From Hydrogenimonas sp. (GTDB lineage Bacteria; Campylobacterota; Campylobacteria; Campylobacterales; Hydrogenimonadaceae), in NCBI GenBank assembly GCA_021647345.1, contig JAKIUX010000039.1, positions 1 through 7,282 on the forward strand: a stretch of 7,282 bases of DNA. The letters are read 5' to 3'. The position numbers were made by a program, and so were the translations under genes. This document shows positions 1 through 5,922 of this stretch, piece by piece. The notes under the pieces were generated by a model, which did no database searches, was not told the origin of the DNA, and saw only the letters and a list, made by a program, of their open reading frames with translations. How positions within the stretch are numbered: the first letter of the stretch is position 1; each line of letters opens with the position of its first letter.

Positions 1-2
1 CT

Positions 3-449
3 ACTCCCCTTATCGGAGCGTTCACTTTCGGTAACTTTGCGAAAGAGTCTGGTGTTGTAGATAGGCTCAGCGATACTATGCAAAATGCTCTTATAAATAT
101 AGTAACCATTCTTCTGGGACTCGGCGTCGGTTCAAAACTTGCTGCTGAGAAGTTTCTCGTGGGAGATACGCTCGGTATTTTGATACTTGGCCTTGTCGCT
201 TTTGCAGCGGGAACAGCAGCCGGTGTATTGATGGCTAAGATTATGAACAAATTCTCTTCTGAACCTATCAACCCGCTAATAGGTGCGGCAGGCGTATCAG
301 CCGTTCCGATGGCTGCTAGGGTGGTAAATAAGGTAGGTATGGATGAGAAACCGGGTAATATACTCTTGATGCACGCTATGGGCCCCAATGTTGCAGGAGT
401 TATAGGTTCGGCTGTAGCGGCTGGGGTTTTGATCTCCATATTCAACTAA
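3..449 (+). CDS. oadB: Na+-translocating decarboxylase beta subunit (OadB family), 3' part only
   Basis: The beta subunit is the membrane carboxybiotin decarboxylase of oxaloacetate- or methylmalonyl-CoA-type sodium pumps. It releases CO2 from biotin and couples this to Na+ export. Only the last 148 codons are present; the frame is open from position 3 and the gene begins outside the window, so the ATG at 78 is internal. The signature segment at 270-320 reads N-P-L-I-G followed by [11 protein letters not shown]. Its N, G, S and R have the spacing of Asn373, Gly377, Ser382 and Arg389 that I recall as functionally important in the Klebsiella OadB. The C-terminal [19 protein letters not shown] stretch (about 372-425) is also typical. 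Several hydrophobic helices are visible. The substrate of the whole complex cannot be read from this subunit; the alpha and gamma genes are presumably upstream. Whether it is named oadB or a paralogue such as mmdB is open. Confidence 0.93.
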   Translation, partial: TPLIGAFTFGNFAKESGVVDRLSDTMQNALINIVTILLGLGVGSKLAAEKFLVGDTLGILILGLVAFAAGTAAGVLMAKIMNKFSSEPINPLIGAAGVSAVPMAARVVNKVGMDEKPGNILLMHAMGPNVAGVIGSAVAAGVLISIFN

Positions 450-454
450 ATTTT

Positions 455-485
455 AAGCGGTTCCGCCTTTTGGCGGTATCCGCTT
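455..485 (+). other. Intergenic hairpin between oadB and the AI-2E-family gene
   Basis: AAGCGG (455-460) pairs with CCGCTT (480-485), and CCGCC (463-467) pairs with GGCGG (472-476) around a TTTT loop. Only a 2/3-nt internal bulge separates the two helices, giving 11 pairs in all. It starts 5 nt after the oadB stop. No T-run follows on either strand, and the next gene's Shine-Dalgarno begins at about 491. This suits an mRNA-end stabiliser, a processing site or a partial attenuator better than a full intrinsic terminator. That role is inferred. Confidence 0.6.
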
Positions 486-500
486 CTGCCAAGGGGAGCA

Positions 501-1535
501 ATGCAAAAGAGTTCTGCATCTATTTATGGAACTATCGTCACTTTAGCTGCTCTTGTCGTAATCGTAGCCGGTTTGAAGGCTGCGGCTCCGCTAATAGTTC
601 CTTTTATGCTCTCTGTTTTTATAGCGCTTCTGCTTTCGCCACCGCTTCAGTGGCTTATCAGAAAAGGTGTTCCTAAACCGCTGGCCTTTTTGATTGTAAT
701 CATATTTATGCTTGCTCTATTTATCTCGTTGACAGGATTGGTAAGCACCCATATAGCTGACCTTTTCGCAAAGTCTGAAACTTGGCAGCATGCAATGATT
801 GAAAATCTTCAAAAGTGGATTGTACAGCTTCAAGAGTGGGGTATTACCGTTGATAAAGAGGCGGTCTTTGAGTTTCTTCAGCCTCAAAAGGTCTTTGCAT
901 TTACACTATCGCTGCTCAAAAACAGCACTACACTGCTTTCTAACTCTTTTCTTATCTTCTTTACGGTTCTATTTATGCTTATAGAGTCTTTCCATATAAA
1001 AGAAAAGATTAAGTATATCGAGAGTGACGGTTCTACAGGACTTGCCGAGAGGCTTGACGCATTTACCGAGAGACTAAATCAATATTTCACTCTTAAAGCC
1101 TTCACAAGTGCTTTAACAGGCATATGGATAGTGGCTGTTCTATATTGGTTTGATATTCCATACCCTCTATTATGGGGCTTAGGCGGATTCGTTCTAAACT
1201 TCATACCTGTCATAGGCTCCATTATAGCCGCTGTACCGCCGGTACTTATAGCGCTTGCCACACACGGTTTTGTAGATGCTTTATGGGTAGCCGGGTGGTT
1301 TCTTATCATCAATACCGCTATAGGAAATCTTCTTGAGCCTAAACTTATGGGCAAGGGACTTGAACTATCTGAACTTGTAGTCTTTCTTTCACTTGTCTTT
1401 TGGGGGTGGGTCTTCGGCAAAGTCGGTATGCTTCTGGCCGTACCCCTTACGATGATAGTCAAGTTCGCTCTTGAGACATCGGAGTCTACGAAGTGGATAG
1501 GCGTTCTTCTTTCAGACAGTGCAAAAAAGAGGTAG
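501..1535 (+). CDS. AI-2E/TqsA-family transporter (PF01594-type membrane protein)
   Basis: This is a complete 344-residue polytopic membrane protein, the same length as I recall for E. coli TqsA. Hydrophobic segments lie at about residues 9-46 and 60-83. A soluble amphipathic stretch spans roughly 84-145, and further helices lie at about 146-163, 200-217, 222-255, 258-275 and 291-322. Family hallmarks are N-F-I-P-V-I-G-S-I-I-A-A-V-P-P (233-247), G-N-L-L-E-P-K-L-M-G-K-G (275-286) and the F-L-S-L-V-F-W-G-W...G-M-L-L-A-V-P-L-T block (295-317). Members include TqsA (linked to autoinducer-2 export), PerM/YdiK-like permeases and some Na+/H+ antiporters, so the substrate here is unknown. The ATG at 501 is preceded by AAGGGGAG (491-498), a strong ribosome binding site. 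It is codirectional with oadB, 51 bp downstream and past a hairpin. There is no clear terminator after its stop, and the converging transposase frame ends 17 bp away. Confidence 0.93.
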   Translation: MQKSSASIYGTIVTLAALVVIVAGLKAAAPLIVPFMLSVFIALLLSPPLQWLIRKGVPKPLAFLIVIIFMLALFISLTGLVSTHIADLFAKSETWQHAMIENLQKWIVQLQEWGITVDKEAVFEFLQPQKVFAFTLSLLKNSTTLLSNSFLIFFTVLFMLIESFHIKEKIKYIESDGSTGLAERLDAFTERLNQYFTLKAFTSALTGIWIVAVLYWFDIPYPLLWGLGGFVLNFIPVIGSIIAAVPPVLIALATHGFVDALWVAGWFLIINTAIGNLLEPKLMGKGLELSELVVFLSLVFWGWVFGKVGMLLAVPLTMIVKFALETSESTKWIGVLLSDSAKKR

Positions 1536-1551
1536 ATATTGGTAGTTCGTT

Positions 1552-1565
1552 ATTAGTTAACTAAT
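1552..1565. repeat. 14-bp perfect palindrome carrying stops in all six frames
   Basis: ATTAGTTAACTAAT equals its own reverse complement. On the plus strand it contains TAA, TAG and TAA in the three frames, and by symmetry the same on the minus strand. It lies 16 bp after the stop of the AI-2E-family gene and supplies the stop codon of the transposase frame coming from the right. It has no hairpin loop, so it is not an RNA terminator. It may be chance in AT-rich intergenic DNA. Confidence 0.6.
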
Positions 1566-2743
1566 TGAACCATATGAAAAATTAAAATTAAGTGAATAGT
1601 TTGAAATTTAGTGGTCGGTAAAGCAACATGGTATCCACCCCGAATGAAAGAGTGAAACTTTTCATCCAAGATGCAGGTAGGAAAGTCCAAGATGGTTTTT
1701 GAGAGTGTAGCATATTTCATTTCATCTTCCTCTTTGATGATTTCATAGGGTGTTTTGTTTCCCTTATAGCTGTTCTTTCTCATTACATTAAAGCCCCATT
1801 GATAGGCTCTGAGTTTATGAGCCAGGTTTGTATCACTGATAACTTTTACAATATCGTAAAACTCATACTCGATAATCTTGTGAGATGTCTCTACATCACT
1901 CTGCCAGGTCTTGGCTCCGGGCGGAATTCGTAGATGTTTTGTGATGCCGTTTCTTTCTGCTATGTCCATAAAGAGCGTACGATCCAACGCATCCCTTGTA
2001 TTGACAAACTCCGTACCGTTATCGGTTTGAATGATATTTGGAGTAATACCGTAATTGCCAAGATGCGTTAGTACCCTATCAGCAAAGATAGCGGCGGTGT
2101 GCCGTGTATGGGTGTAGGCTAGCGCAACGAACAATGCTCCTGTTTTGACATCCCTTGCAGTATATTGATACATCGGCAGTCCGTATCTGTTTAGCGATTT
2201 CTTTTGCTTTTTAAGCCCCAGTGCAAGCGATTGTTCAAGGATATTGGGGATATCTCTAAGCTCTTTGACGTCTATCTGTATCTTCTCGAAGGGTTTGTAT
2301 CTAGACTTAATGGCTCTAAGCTCTTTTTTCTTTTCATATTTTTTATATCGCTTGGGCAATAAAGCGTATTTTCGCCATATCGCATATACGGTACTCTTGG
2401 AAGGAATCTCTTTGCAGCCATGCTCAAGCAGATAGTGATGGATATAGTCATACCCTAATGAGGGACGGTCTCGTCGAAACTTCACCAGTAGCATTTCTGT
2501 TCGTTCTTCAATATAACGATAAGGGTTCTTGGGGGCACGTGAAAGGTTACTCAGCGATGACATAGCCCCGCTAAAACGTTCTATCCATTTGCGTACGGTC
2601 TTACGTGTGGTTTTAAACTCTTTGGCCACCAAAGAGATATTGCCGACCTCTCTGTACCGCTTTACCATCGCCAACCTGATCCTTATAGGTTCATTGGAGT
2701 CTTTGAGAAAGTCACTGTATGATAAAATATTATTCGCCAACAT
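1553..2743 (-). CDS. IS transposase, HTH plus rve-type DDE integrase core
   Basis: This 396-residue transposase catalyses strand transfer of the surrounding IS. Residues 34-57 (G-N-I-S-L-V-A-K-E-F...T-V-R-K-W-I) form a helix-turn-helix. A basic linker of alternating K, R and Y follows at 130-150. The catalytic core then supplies D158 in IQIDVKEL, D241 in QTDNGTEF and E285 in WQSDVETSH. D241 and E285 are separated by 43 residues, more than the 35 typical of IS3/IS481 enzymes, because of an inserted V-N-T-R-D-A-L-D-R-T-L-F stretch. The frame is intact and all three acidic residues are present, so it may be active. The start is supported by AAAAGGATAA just upstream on the minus strand and an extended -10 about 40 bp upstream. 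The C-terminal ~21 residues (after about 375) are encoded beyond the left terminal repeat by flanking DNA. The IS family assignment is tentative. Confidence 0.88.
   Translation of the reverse strand: MLANNILSYSDFLKDSNEPIRIRLAMVKRYREVGNISLVAKEFKTTRKTVRKWIERFSGAMSSLSNLSRAPKNPYRYIEERTEMLLVKFRRDRPSLGYDYIHHYLLEHGCKEIPSKSTVYAIWRKYALLPKRYKKYEKKKELRAIKSRYKPFEKIQIDVKELRDIPNILEQSLALGLKKQKKSLNRYGLPMYQYTARDVKTGALFVALAYTHTRHTAAIFADRVLTHLGNYGITPNIIQTDNGTEFVNTRDALDRTLFMDIAERNGITKHLRIPPGAKTWQSDVETSHKIIEYEFYDIVKVISDTNLAHKLRAYQWGFNVMRKNSYKGNKTPYEIIKEEDEMKYATLSKTILDFPTCILDEKFHSFIRGGYHVALPTTKFQTIHLILIFHMVQLVN
1618..1639 (+). repeat. Left terminal inverted repeat of the IS
   Basis: It matches the reverse complement of 2816-2837 at 19 of 22 positions; the core CAACATGGTATCCACC (1624-1639) differs at one base. 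It lies inside the transposase reading frame, encoding about residues 369-375 (G-G-Y-H-V and neighbours), so the last ~21 codons of the frame fall outside the element. Confidence 0.78.
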
Positions 2744-2778
2744 GGTTTTATCCTTTTAGACTTGGAAATCTTGGATAA

Positions 2779-2787
2779 ATTATACCA
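2779..2787 (-). promoter_or_regulatory. Extended -10 promoter of the transposase
   Basis: The minus strand reads TGGTATAAT, a TGn extended -10 with a consensus hexamer. Transcription would start near 2772, leaving a leader of about 28 nt with AAAAGGATAA before the ATG at 2743. There is no good -35; that region is occupied by the AGTATC/GATACT palindrome (2797-2812). Seen by eye only. Confidence 0.6.
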
Positions 2788-2823
2788 ACCTGTTTGAGTA
2801 TCTTTTGATACTTCAGGTGGGTA
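2783..2823. repeat. Subterminal hairpin/inverted repeat at the right IS end
   Basis: The outer arms TACCAACCTG (2783-2792) and CAGGTGGGTA (2814-2823) are complementary at 9 of 10 positions. Nested inside, AGTATC (2797-2802) pairs perfectly with GATACT (2807-2812) around TTTT. The structure covers the upstream part of the transposase promoter and runs into the inner half of the right terminal repeat. It could be a binding site for transposase or a regulator, or a structure limiting read-in transcription from outside; these roles are inferred. Confidence 0.55.
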
Positions 2824-2837
2824 CCATGTTGGTGTAC
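2816..2837 (-). repeat. Right terminal inverted repeat of the IS
   Basis: GGTGGGTACCATGTTG (2816-2831) is the inverted partner of 1624-1639, and the match extends to 2837. The 10-bp ACCATGTTGG core at 2823-2832 recurs on the minus strand at 2737-2746, over the transposase start codon. Confidence 0.78.
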
Positions 2838-2882
2838 TCTTCTCTATAGATGAGGTAGAAAATAGCTCAAAAAAGGAAGATG

Positions 2883-2891
2883 TGGTATAAT
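2883..2891 (+). promoter_or_regulatory. Extended -10 promoter of the DUF2018-to-proS operon
   Basis: TGGTATAAT is a TGn extended -10 with a perfect hexamer (2886-2891). There is no recognisable -35, as is common in Campylobacterota. A start near 2898 would give a leader of about 108 nt. It lies about 46 bp beyond the right IS end, so the core promoter survived the insertion, though upstream regulatory DNA may have been displaced. A weaker TATAAC at 2972-2977 could be a second, closer promoter. The leader contains a small TCGTTA/TAACGA stem at 2926-2942 of unknown meaning; nothing else is recognised between 2838 and 3005. Confidence 0.6.
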
Positions 2892-3005
2892 AGCCCTTTT
2901 GTAAGATATGACGGTAGATAATAAATCGTTATAGATTAACGAGTAAAGTGCAAGTAAGTGTGCGCTTCAGGTATAACATTCAATTAAGTAAAAGGAAAGA
3001 GCAAG

Positions 3006-3287
3006 ATGTTTTTCGATGACGAAGATGATATTTTCACAGGCGGGTCACCAAAGGCGAAGTTTTTCGATATCGTATATCATGCTAACAGAAACCTTGTAGA
3101 GAATGAGCTTGACAAGGTTATCACAAGGCTTTGCGCTCTTGAAGAGCTGTTGGAGGAGAAGATGGGAGAGGAGAAGATGGAAGAGGAGCTCAATAAAATG
3201 TGTTACCTCCCATCCAAAGAGCTTGAAAATGCGAAGGCGAGCAAATATATGGAGTTGACGGCAAATATTCTTACACAAAATGAGTAG
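3006..3287 (+). CDS. DUF2018 family protein (H. pylori HP0242-like)
   Basis: This 93-residue, acidic, helix-rich protein belongs to the DUF2018 family, which is largely confined to Campylobacterota. The order of neighbours and the C-terminal A-N-I-L-x-x-N-E ending match what I recall of H. pylori HP0242, whose structure is an intertwined all-helical homodimer. Its function is unknown. A central charged helix (about residues 45-63) contains two copies of E-E-K-M, encoded by an exact 13-bp direct repeat. There is no signal peptide or membrane segment, so it is probably cytoplasmic. The start is supported by AAAGGAAAG (2991-2999) upstream of the ATG. The stop overlaps the next gene's start by 8 bp (ATGAGTAG), which implies translational coupling. 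It is the first gene of the operon. Confidence 0.9.
   Translation: MFFDDEDDIFTGGSPKAKFFDIVYHANRNLVENELDKVITRLCALEELLEEKMGEEKMEEELNKMCYLPSKELENAKASKYMELTANILTQNE
3153..3180 (+). repeat. Short in-frame direct repeat in the DUF2018 gene
   Basis: GAGGAGAAGATGG occurs exactly at 3153-3165 and again at 3168-3180, a period of 15 bp or five codons. It encodes E-E-K-M-G/E-E-E-K-M. Probably a local slippage duplication in a charged helix. Confidence 0.8.
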
Positions 3288-3714
3288 AGCTGTAGTAGCG
3301 GCTGCTCTTGTCACTATCATTATCTCTTCTTTGTACGGAGAGAAAAAGGGATGGGACCATTATGTCGCCTTTACCTTGACAAAAGATAGGTGGCAGAGTG
3401 TAGAGATTCATGAAGGCGAAAAGGTCCATACTCTTAAATTTTGCTGGACTCTTTATAAGAACGGTGCTCTTGTGATGCATGTGAACTATGACAATTACCG
3501 CTATCAGCCTCTGCTTTATGCAAAGTATAGGCTCGACTCGTTTAAAGTGGAGATCTTTCCAAAGAGTGATGATAGCTCAAGATCTCAGCTTCAAACGCCA
3601 TATGCTCTCATAATGTTTAAGGCTTTCGACGAAAAAAAGAGAGAGGCGTATCTTGACCTCGGAATAAAGGACTACGGAATGAGCGAGATCTTTTACGCGG
3701 AAGGGAAAAAGTAG
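3280..3714 (+). CDS. Small exported protein of unknown function (HP0241-like by position)
   Basis: This is a 144-residue protein that I do not assign to a named domain. The N-terminus looks like a signal sequence: M-S-R followed by a hydrophobic run of about 14 residues to S-S-L-Y-G (17-20), then charged E-K-K. The cleavage site is not clear-cut, so a membrane anchor is possible. The mature part is rich in aromatic residues and alternating strands, suggesting a beta-rich periplasmic domain, with one cysteine (in F-C-W, about residue 51). It sits where H. pylori has HP0241, between the DUF2018 gene and the prenyl synthase. The ATG overlaps the preceding stop by 8 bp, and only 4 bp separate its stop from the next start. 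A role linked to its neighbours is plausible from conserved order only. Confidence 0.8.
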   Translation: MSRAVVAAALVTIIISSLYGEKKGWDHYVAFTLTKDRWQSVEIHEGEKVHTLKFCWTLYKNGALVMHVNYDNYRYQPLLYAKYRLDSFKVEIFPKSDDSSRSQLQTPYALIMFKAFDEKKREAYLDLGIKDYGMSEIFYAEGKK

Positions 3715-3718
3715 AGTT

Positions 3719-4615
3719 ATGTTGGATCGTGTAGAGAGCCTGATGCAAAGTTATGTTTCTGAACTCTCCAATCAGTATGTTGAAGAGCTTTTCTGCAAAC
3801 TTCCTAACGGAAAACGACTTCGTGCCAAACTAGTTTTGAAGATTGCCGGAACCGGCGAGGAGGCGCTGCGACTTGCGGCGATTATAGAGATGATACATGC
3901 TGCGAGTCTTCTGCATGACGATGTCATAGATGATGCCGATACAAGAAGAGGGGTAGCATCTTTGAACGCTACCGAGGGGAGCAAGCAGGCGGTTATGATG
4001 GGCGATATTCTTTACTCCAAAGGTTTCGAAGAGTTGGTCGCTTTTGAGAGGGGTTTGGCCGCCAAGGTAGCATCGGCGGTTACTCAGCTAAGCATTGGGG
4101 AGATGATGGATGTAGAGCTTTCGAAAAAATTCAACACGGACTCAGAAGCCTATATGCAGATGATATACCAAAAGACAGCTGCTCTCATCGAGGCGACCGC
4201 CGCCGCATCTGCTATGCTTGCAGGCAAAGAGTCACGTATCTATGCTATATACGGCAGAAACTTGGGTATAGCTTTTCAGATCATAGATGATATTCTCGAT
4301 ATTACGCAATCAAGCGAACAGCTTGGAAAGCCTGCAATGCACGATTTCGAAGAGGGCAAGTGCACCCTTCCGTATATCTATCTTTACGAAGCTATTGACG
4401 AGAGCGGCAAGGCTCGCTTGAAGTCTCTGCACGCTAAAAAGTTGAGTGAAGATGAAAAGGGATGGATATTAGCCGCAATGCAAGAGACGGGCGCTTTGCG
4501 AAAAGCTTATCTATACGCTAAAGAGCTTGGAGATGAAGCTGTCTCTTTAATGGAGAGCGAAGGGGAGAATTCACTTGCAGATATCGTCACAGCTATGATT
4601 GAGAGGAATTTTTGA
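3719..4615 (+). CDS. ispB: Polyprenyl diphosphate synthase (trans-isoprenyl, long-chain)
   Basis: This 298-residue enzyme condenses isopentenyl diphosphate units onto an allylic primer to make the isoprenoid tail, most likely for menaquinone. Visible motifs are G-K-R-L-R (31-35), the first Asp-rich motif D67-D68-V-I-D71-D in L-L-H-D-D-V-I-D-D-A-D-T-R-R-G, M-G-D (94-96), K152-T153, and the second Asp-rich motif D190-D191-I-L-D194 in F-Q-I-I-D-D-I-L-D. The fifth residue before the first motif is Ala62, with Ser63 next. Small residues there are typical of long-chain enzymes rather than farnesyl or geranylgeranyl synthases. Exact chain length cannot be read. At 298 residues it is slightly shorter than E. 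coli IspB. The H. pylori counterpart at this locus (HP0240) is annotated octaprenyl diphosphate synthase. The TGA overlaps the hemA ATG by one base. Confidence 0.92.
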   Translation: MLDRVESLMQSYVSELSNQYVEELFCKLPNGKRLRAKLVLKIAGTGEEALRLAAIIEMIHAASLLHDDVIDDADTRRGVASLNATEGSKQAVMMGDILYSKGFEELVAFERGLAAKVASAVTQLSIGEMMDVELSKKFNTDSEAYMQMIYQKTAALIEATAAASAMLAGKESRIYAIYGRNLGIAFQIIDDILDITQSSEQLGKPAMHDFEEGKCTLPYIYLYEAIDESGKARLKSLHAKKLSEDEKGWILAAMQETGALRKAYLYAKELGDEAVSLMESEGENSLADIVTAMIERNF

Positions 4616-5922
4616 TGCAGTATGTAGTAGTCAGCTATTCGCATAAAAACACCGACATAGAGGTTAGAGAGAAGCTTGCCTTTCCAGATGAGGAGATTAA
4701 AAGAGAGGCTCTTGAAACCCTTTTGAAAACGGAGGGTATAAACGAAGCTATGCTTCTTTCTACCTGTAACCGTGTCGAGTTTCTTGTTAGTACCTCCATT
4801 CCCTCCTCGGCACTACATGCGATCTTCGAGATTCTGCACAAACATAGCGGCCTCTCCATAGAGGAGTTGGAGGGGCGTGCCGATGTTTACGAAGATGAAG
4901 GTGCGGTGCATCATGTATTTTCCGTAGCATCATCTCTTGACAGTCTGGTGGTTGGAGAGACACAGATAGCGGGGCAGTTGAAAGATGCTTTCAGATTCGC
5001 TTTCGAAAACGGTTACTGCTCACAGAAGATCTCAAGACTAATACACTACGCTTTCAAGTGTGCGGCCGAAGTACGCAACACTACCGAAATATCAAAAAAC
5101 CCTGTATCAGTAGCAGGTGCAGCCGTTTCGCAAGCCAAAGAGGTGATGGGCGGAAATCTGGGTGGTTTTACAGGATTGGTGGTCGGAGCCGGGGAGATGA
5201 GCGAGATTGTTGCTAAGCACCTTGTAGCCAACGGCTGCAACGTCATTATCTTCAACCGCTCTATGGAGAATGCCAAAAAGATCGCCGATGCAGTGGGCGA
5301 CCATGTAGATATAGAGCCTTTCCATACTCTGGCCGAGTATATAAACAGATATAGACTGCTATTTAGCGCAACCGGCGCGCCTCATCCGATTATAACAGAG
5401 GAGATGGTTGAACCTGCGACGTTCGAGAGGCATTGGTTTGACCTTGCGGTGCCAAGAGATATAGAAGATATGAGTGATGAAACAATAAATATTTATGCGG
5501 TAGATGACCTTAAAGAGATTGTCGATACCAATCTATCGATGAGAAAAGAGCAGGCTCGCAAAGCCTATGAGATTGTTGGCCGCTATACTATAGAGTTTTT
5601 CAAGTGGCTTCAGACCCTGATGATAGATCCTCTAATAAAAGATATTAGAGAACAGGCTCGAAAGGCGGCTATGGCTGAGATCGAAAGAGCCGTCAAAAAA
5701 GGGTTCATACCGCCTGAGACACAGAAGAATGTGGAGAGGTTGGTCCACAACGCCTTCAATAAATTTCTCCATACCCCGACAAAGCAGCTTCGCGACGTGG
5801 CTGAACAGCCCAGAGCAGACACCATAATAGAAGCTATGAAGTATATTTTCAAGACAGATACAGAGGTAAAGATGGTAGATAAATATAAGTGTGAGTTTGT
5901 TATGAAGGATGATATAAGATGA
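4615..5922 (+). CDS. hemA: Glutamyl-tRNA reductase
   Basis: HemA reduces the glutamate carried on tRNA-Glu to glutamate-1-semialdehyde with NADPH, the first committed step of C5-pathway tetrapyrrole (heme) synthesis. The protein has 435 residues, normal for the family. The catalytic cysteine is C51 in L-L-S-T-C-N-R-V-E. The substrate-pocket region H99-H100-V-F...S-L-V-V-G-E-T-Q-I (99-118) is intact. The NADPH-binding Rossmann glycines are in V-V-G-A-G-E-M (189-195), and the C-terminal dimerisation helices follow from about 300. I chose the ATG at 4615, not the in-frame TTG one codon earlier: it forms the usual TGATG junction with ispB and has GAGAGGAA 8 nt upstream. Its stop overlaps proS by 4 bp (ATGA). 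Confidence 0.97.
   Translation: MQYVVVSYSHKNTDIEVREKLAFPDEEIKREALETLLKTEGINEAMLLSTCNRVEFLVSTSIPSSALHAIFEILHKHSGLSIEELEGRADVYEDEGAVHHVFSVASSLDSLVVGETQIAGQLKDAFRFAFENGYCSQKISRLIHYAFKCAAEVRNTTEISKNPVSVAGAAVSQAKEVMGGNLGGFTGLVVGAGEMSEIVAKHLVANGCNVIIFNRSMENAKKIADAVGDHVDIEPFHTLAEYINRYRLLFSATGAPHPIITEEMVEPATFERHWFDLAVPRDIEDMSDETINIYAVDDLKEIVDTNLSMRKEQARKAYEIVGRYTIEFFKWLQTLMIDPLIKDIREQARKAAMAEIERAVKKGFIPPETQKNVERLVHNAFNKFLHTPTKQLRDVAEQPRADTIIEAMKYIFKTDTEVKMVDKYKCEFVMKDDIR

Larger units (their letters stand above)
1618..2837 (-). mobile_element. Insertion sequence of about 1.2 kb with one DDE transposase, IS481/IS3-like superfamily
   Basis: The boundaries are set by inverted repeats. The left core is CAACATGGTATCCACC (1624-1639), and the complement of 2816-2831 is CAACATGGTACCCACC, identical at 15 of 16 positions. 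The match extends outward to 1618 and 2837, giving 19 of 22. The element holds one minus-strand transposase gene with its own extended -10 promoter near the right end. No convincing target duplication flanks either boundary, so the exact outer base is uncertain and the insertion may be old. It sits in the intergenic space between the AI-2E-family gene and the heme/quinone operon and breaks no recognisable gene. The family name is inferred from the integrase-core protein only. Confidence 0.8.

Noticed and set aside
78..449. A complete short membrane protein starting at ATG 78
   Set aside because: The frame stays open upstream to position 3 and encodes family-consistent OadB sequence, so 78 is an internal methionine.
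455..500. Intrinsic terminator after oadB
   Set aside because: The hairpin is not followed by a T-run on the plus strand, nor by a usable one on the minus strand.
470..676. Short frame overlapping the start of the AI-2E-family gene
   Set aside because: It needs a TTG start inside the hairpin and is out of frame with a clear gene that has a strong ribosome binding site.
1079..1462. Antisense open frame inside the AI-2E-family gene
   Set aside because: It is fully antisense to a well supported gene, has composition driven by the other strand, and has no recognisable domain.
1600..1617. Target-site duplication next to the IS
   Set aside because: Flanks of the 16-bp and 22-bp repeat definitions (1600-1623 against 2832-2850) were compared by eye; no direct repeat longer than about 3 bp appears.
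2972..2977. Second promoter (TATAAC) close to the DUF2018 start
   Set aside because: One mismatch in the hexamer and no -35 or TG extension; kept only as a remark because the site at 2883-2891 is clearly better.
4612..4614. TTG start for hemA one codon before the ATG
   Set aside because: The TGATG junction with the preceding stop and the placement of GAGAGGAA favour ATG at 4615.
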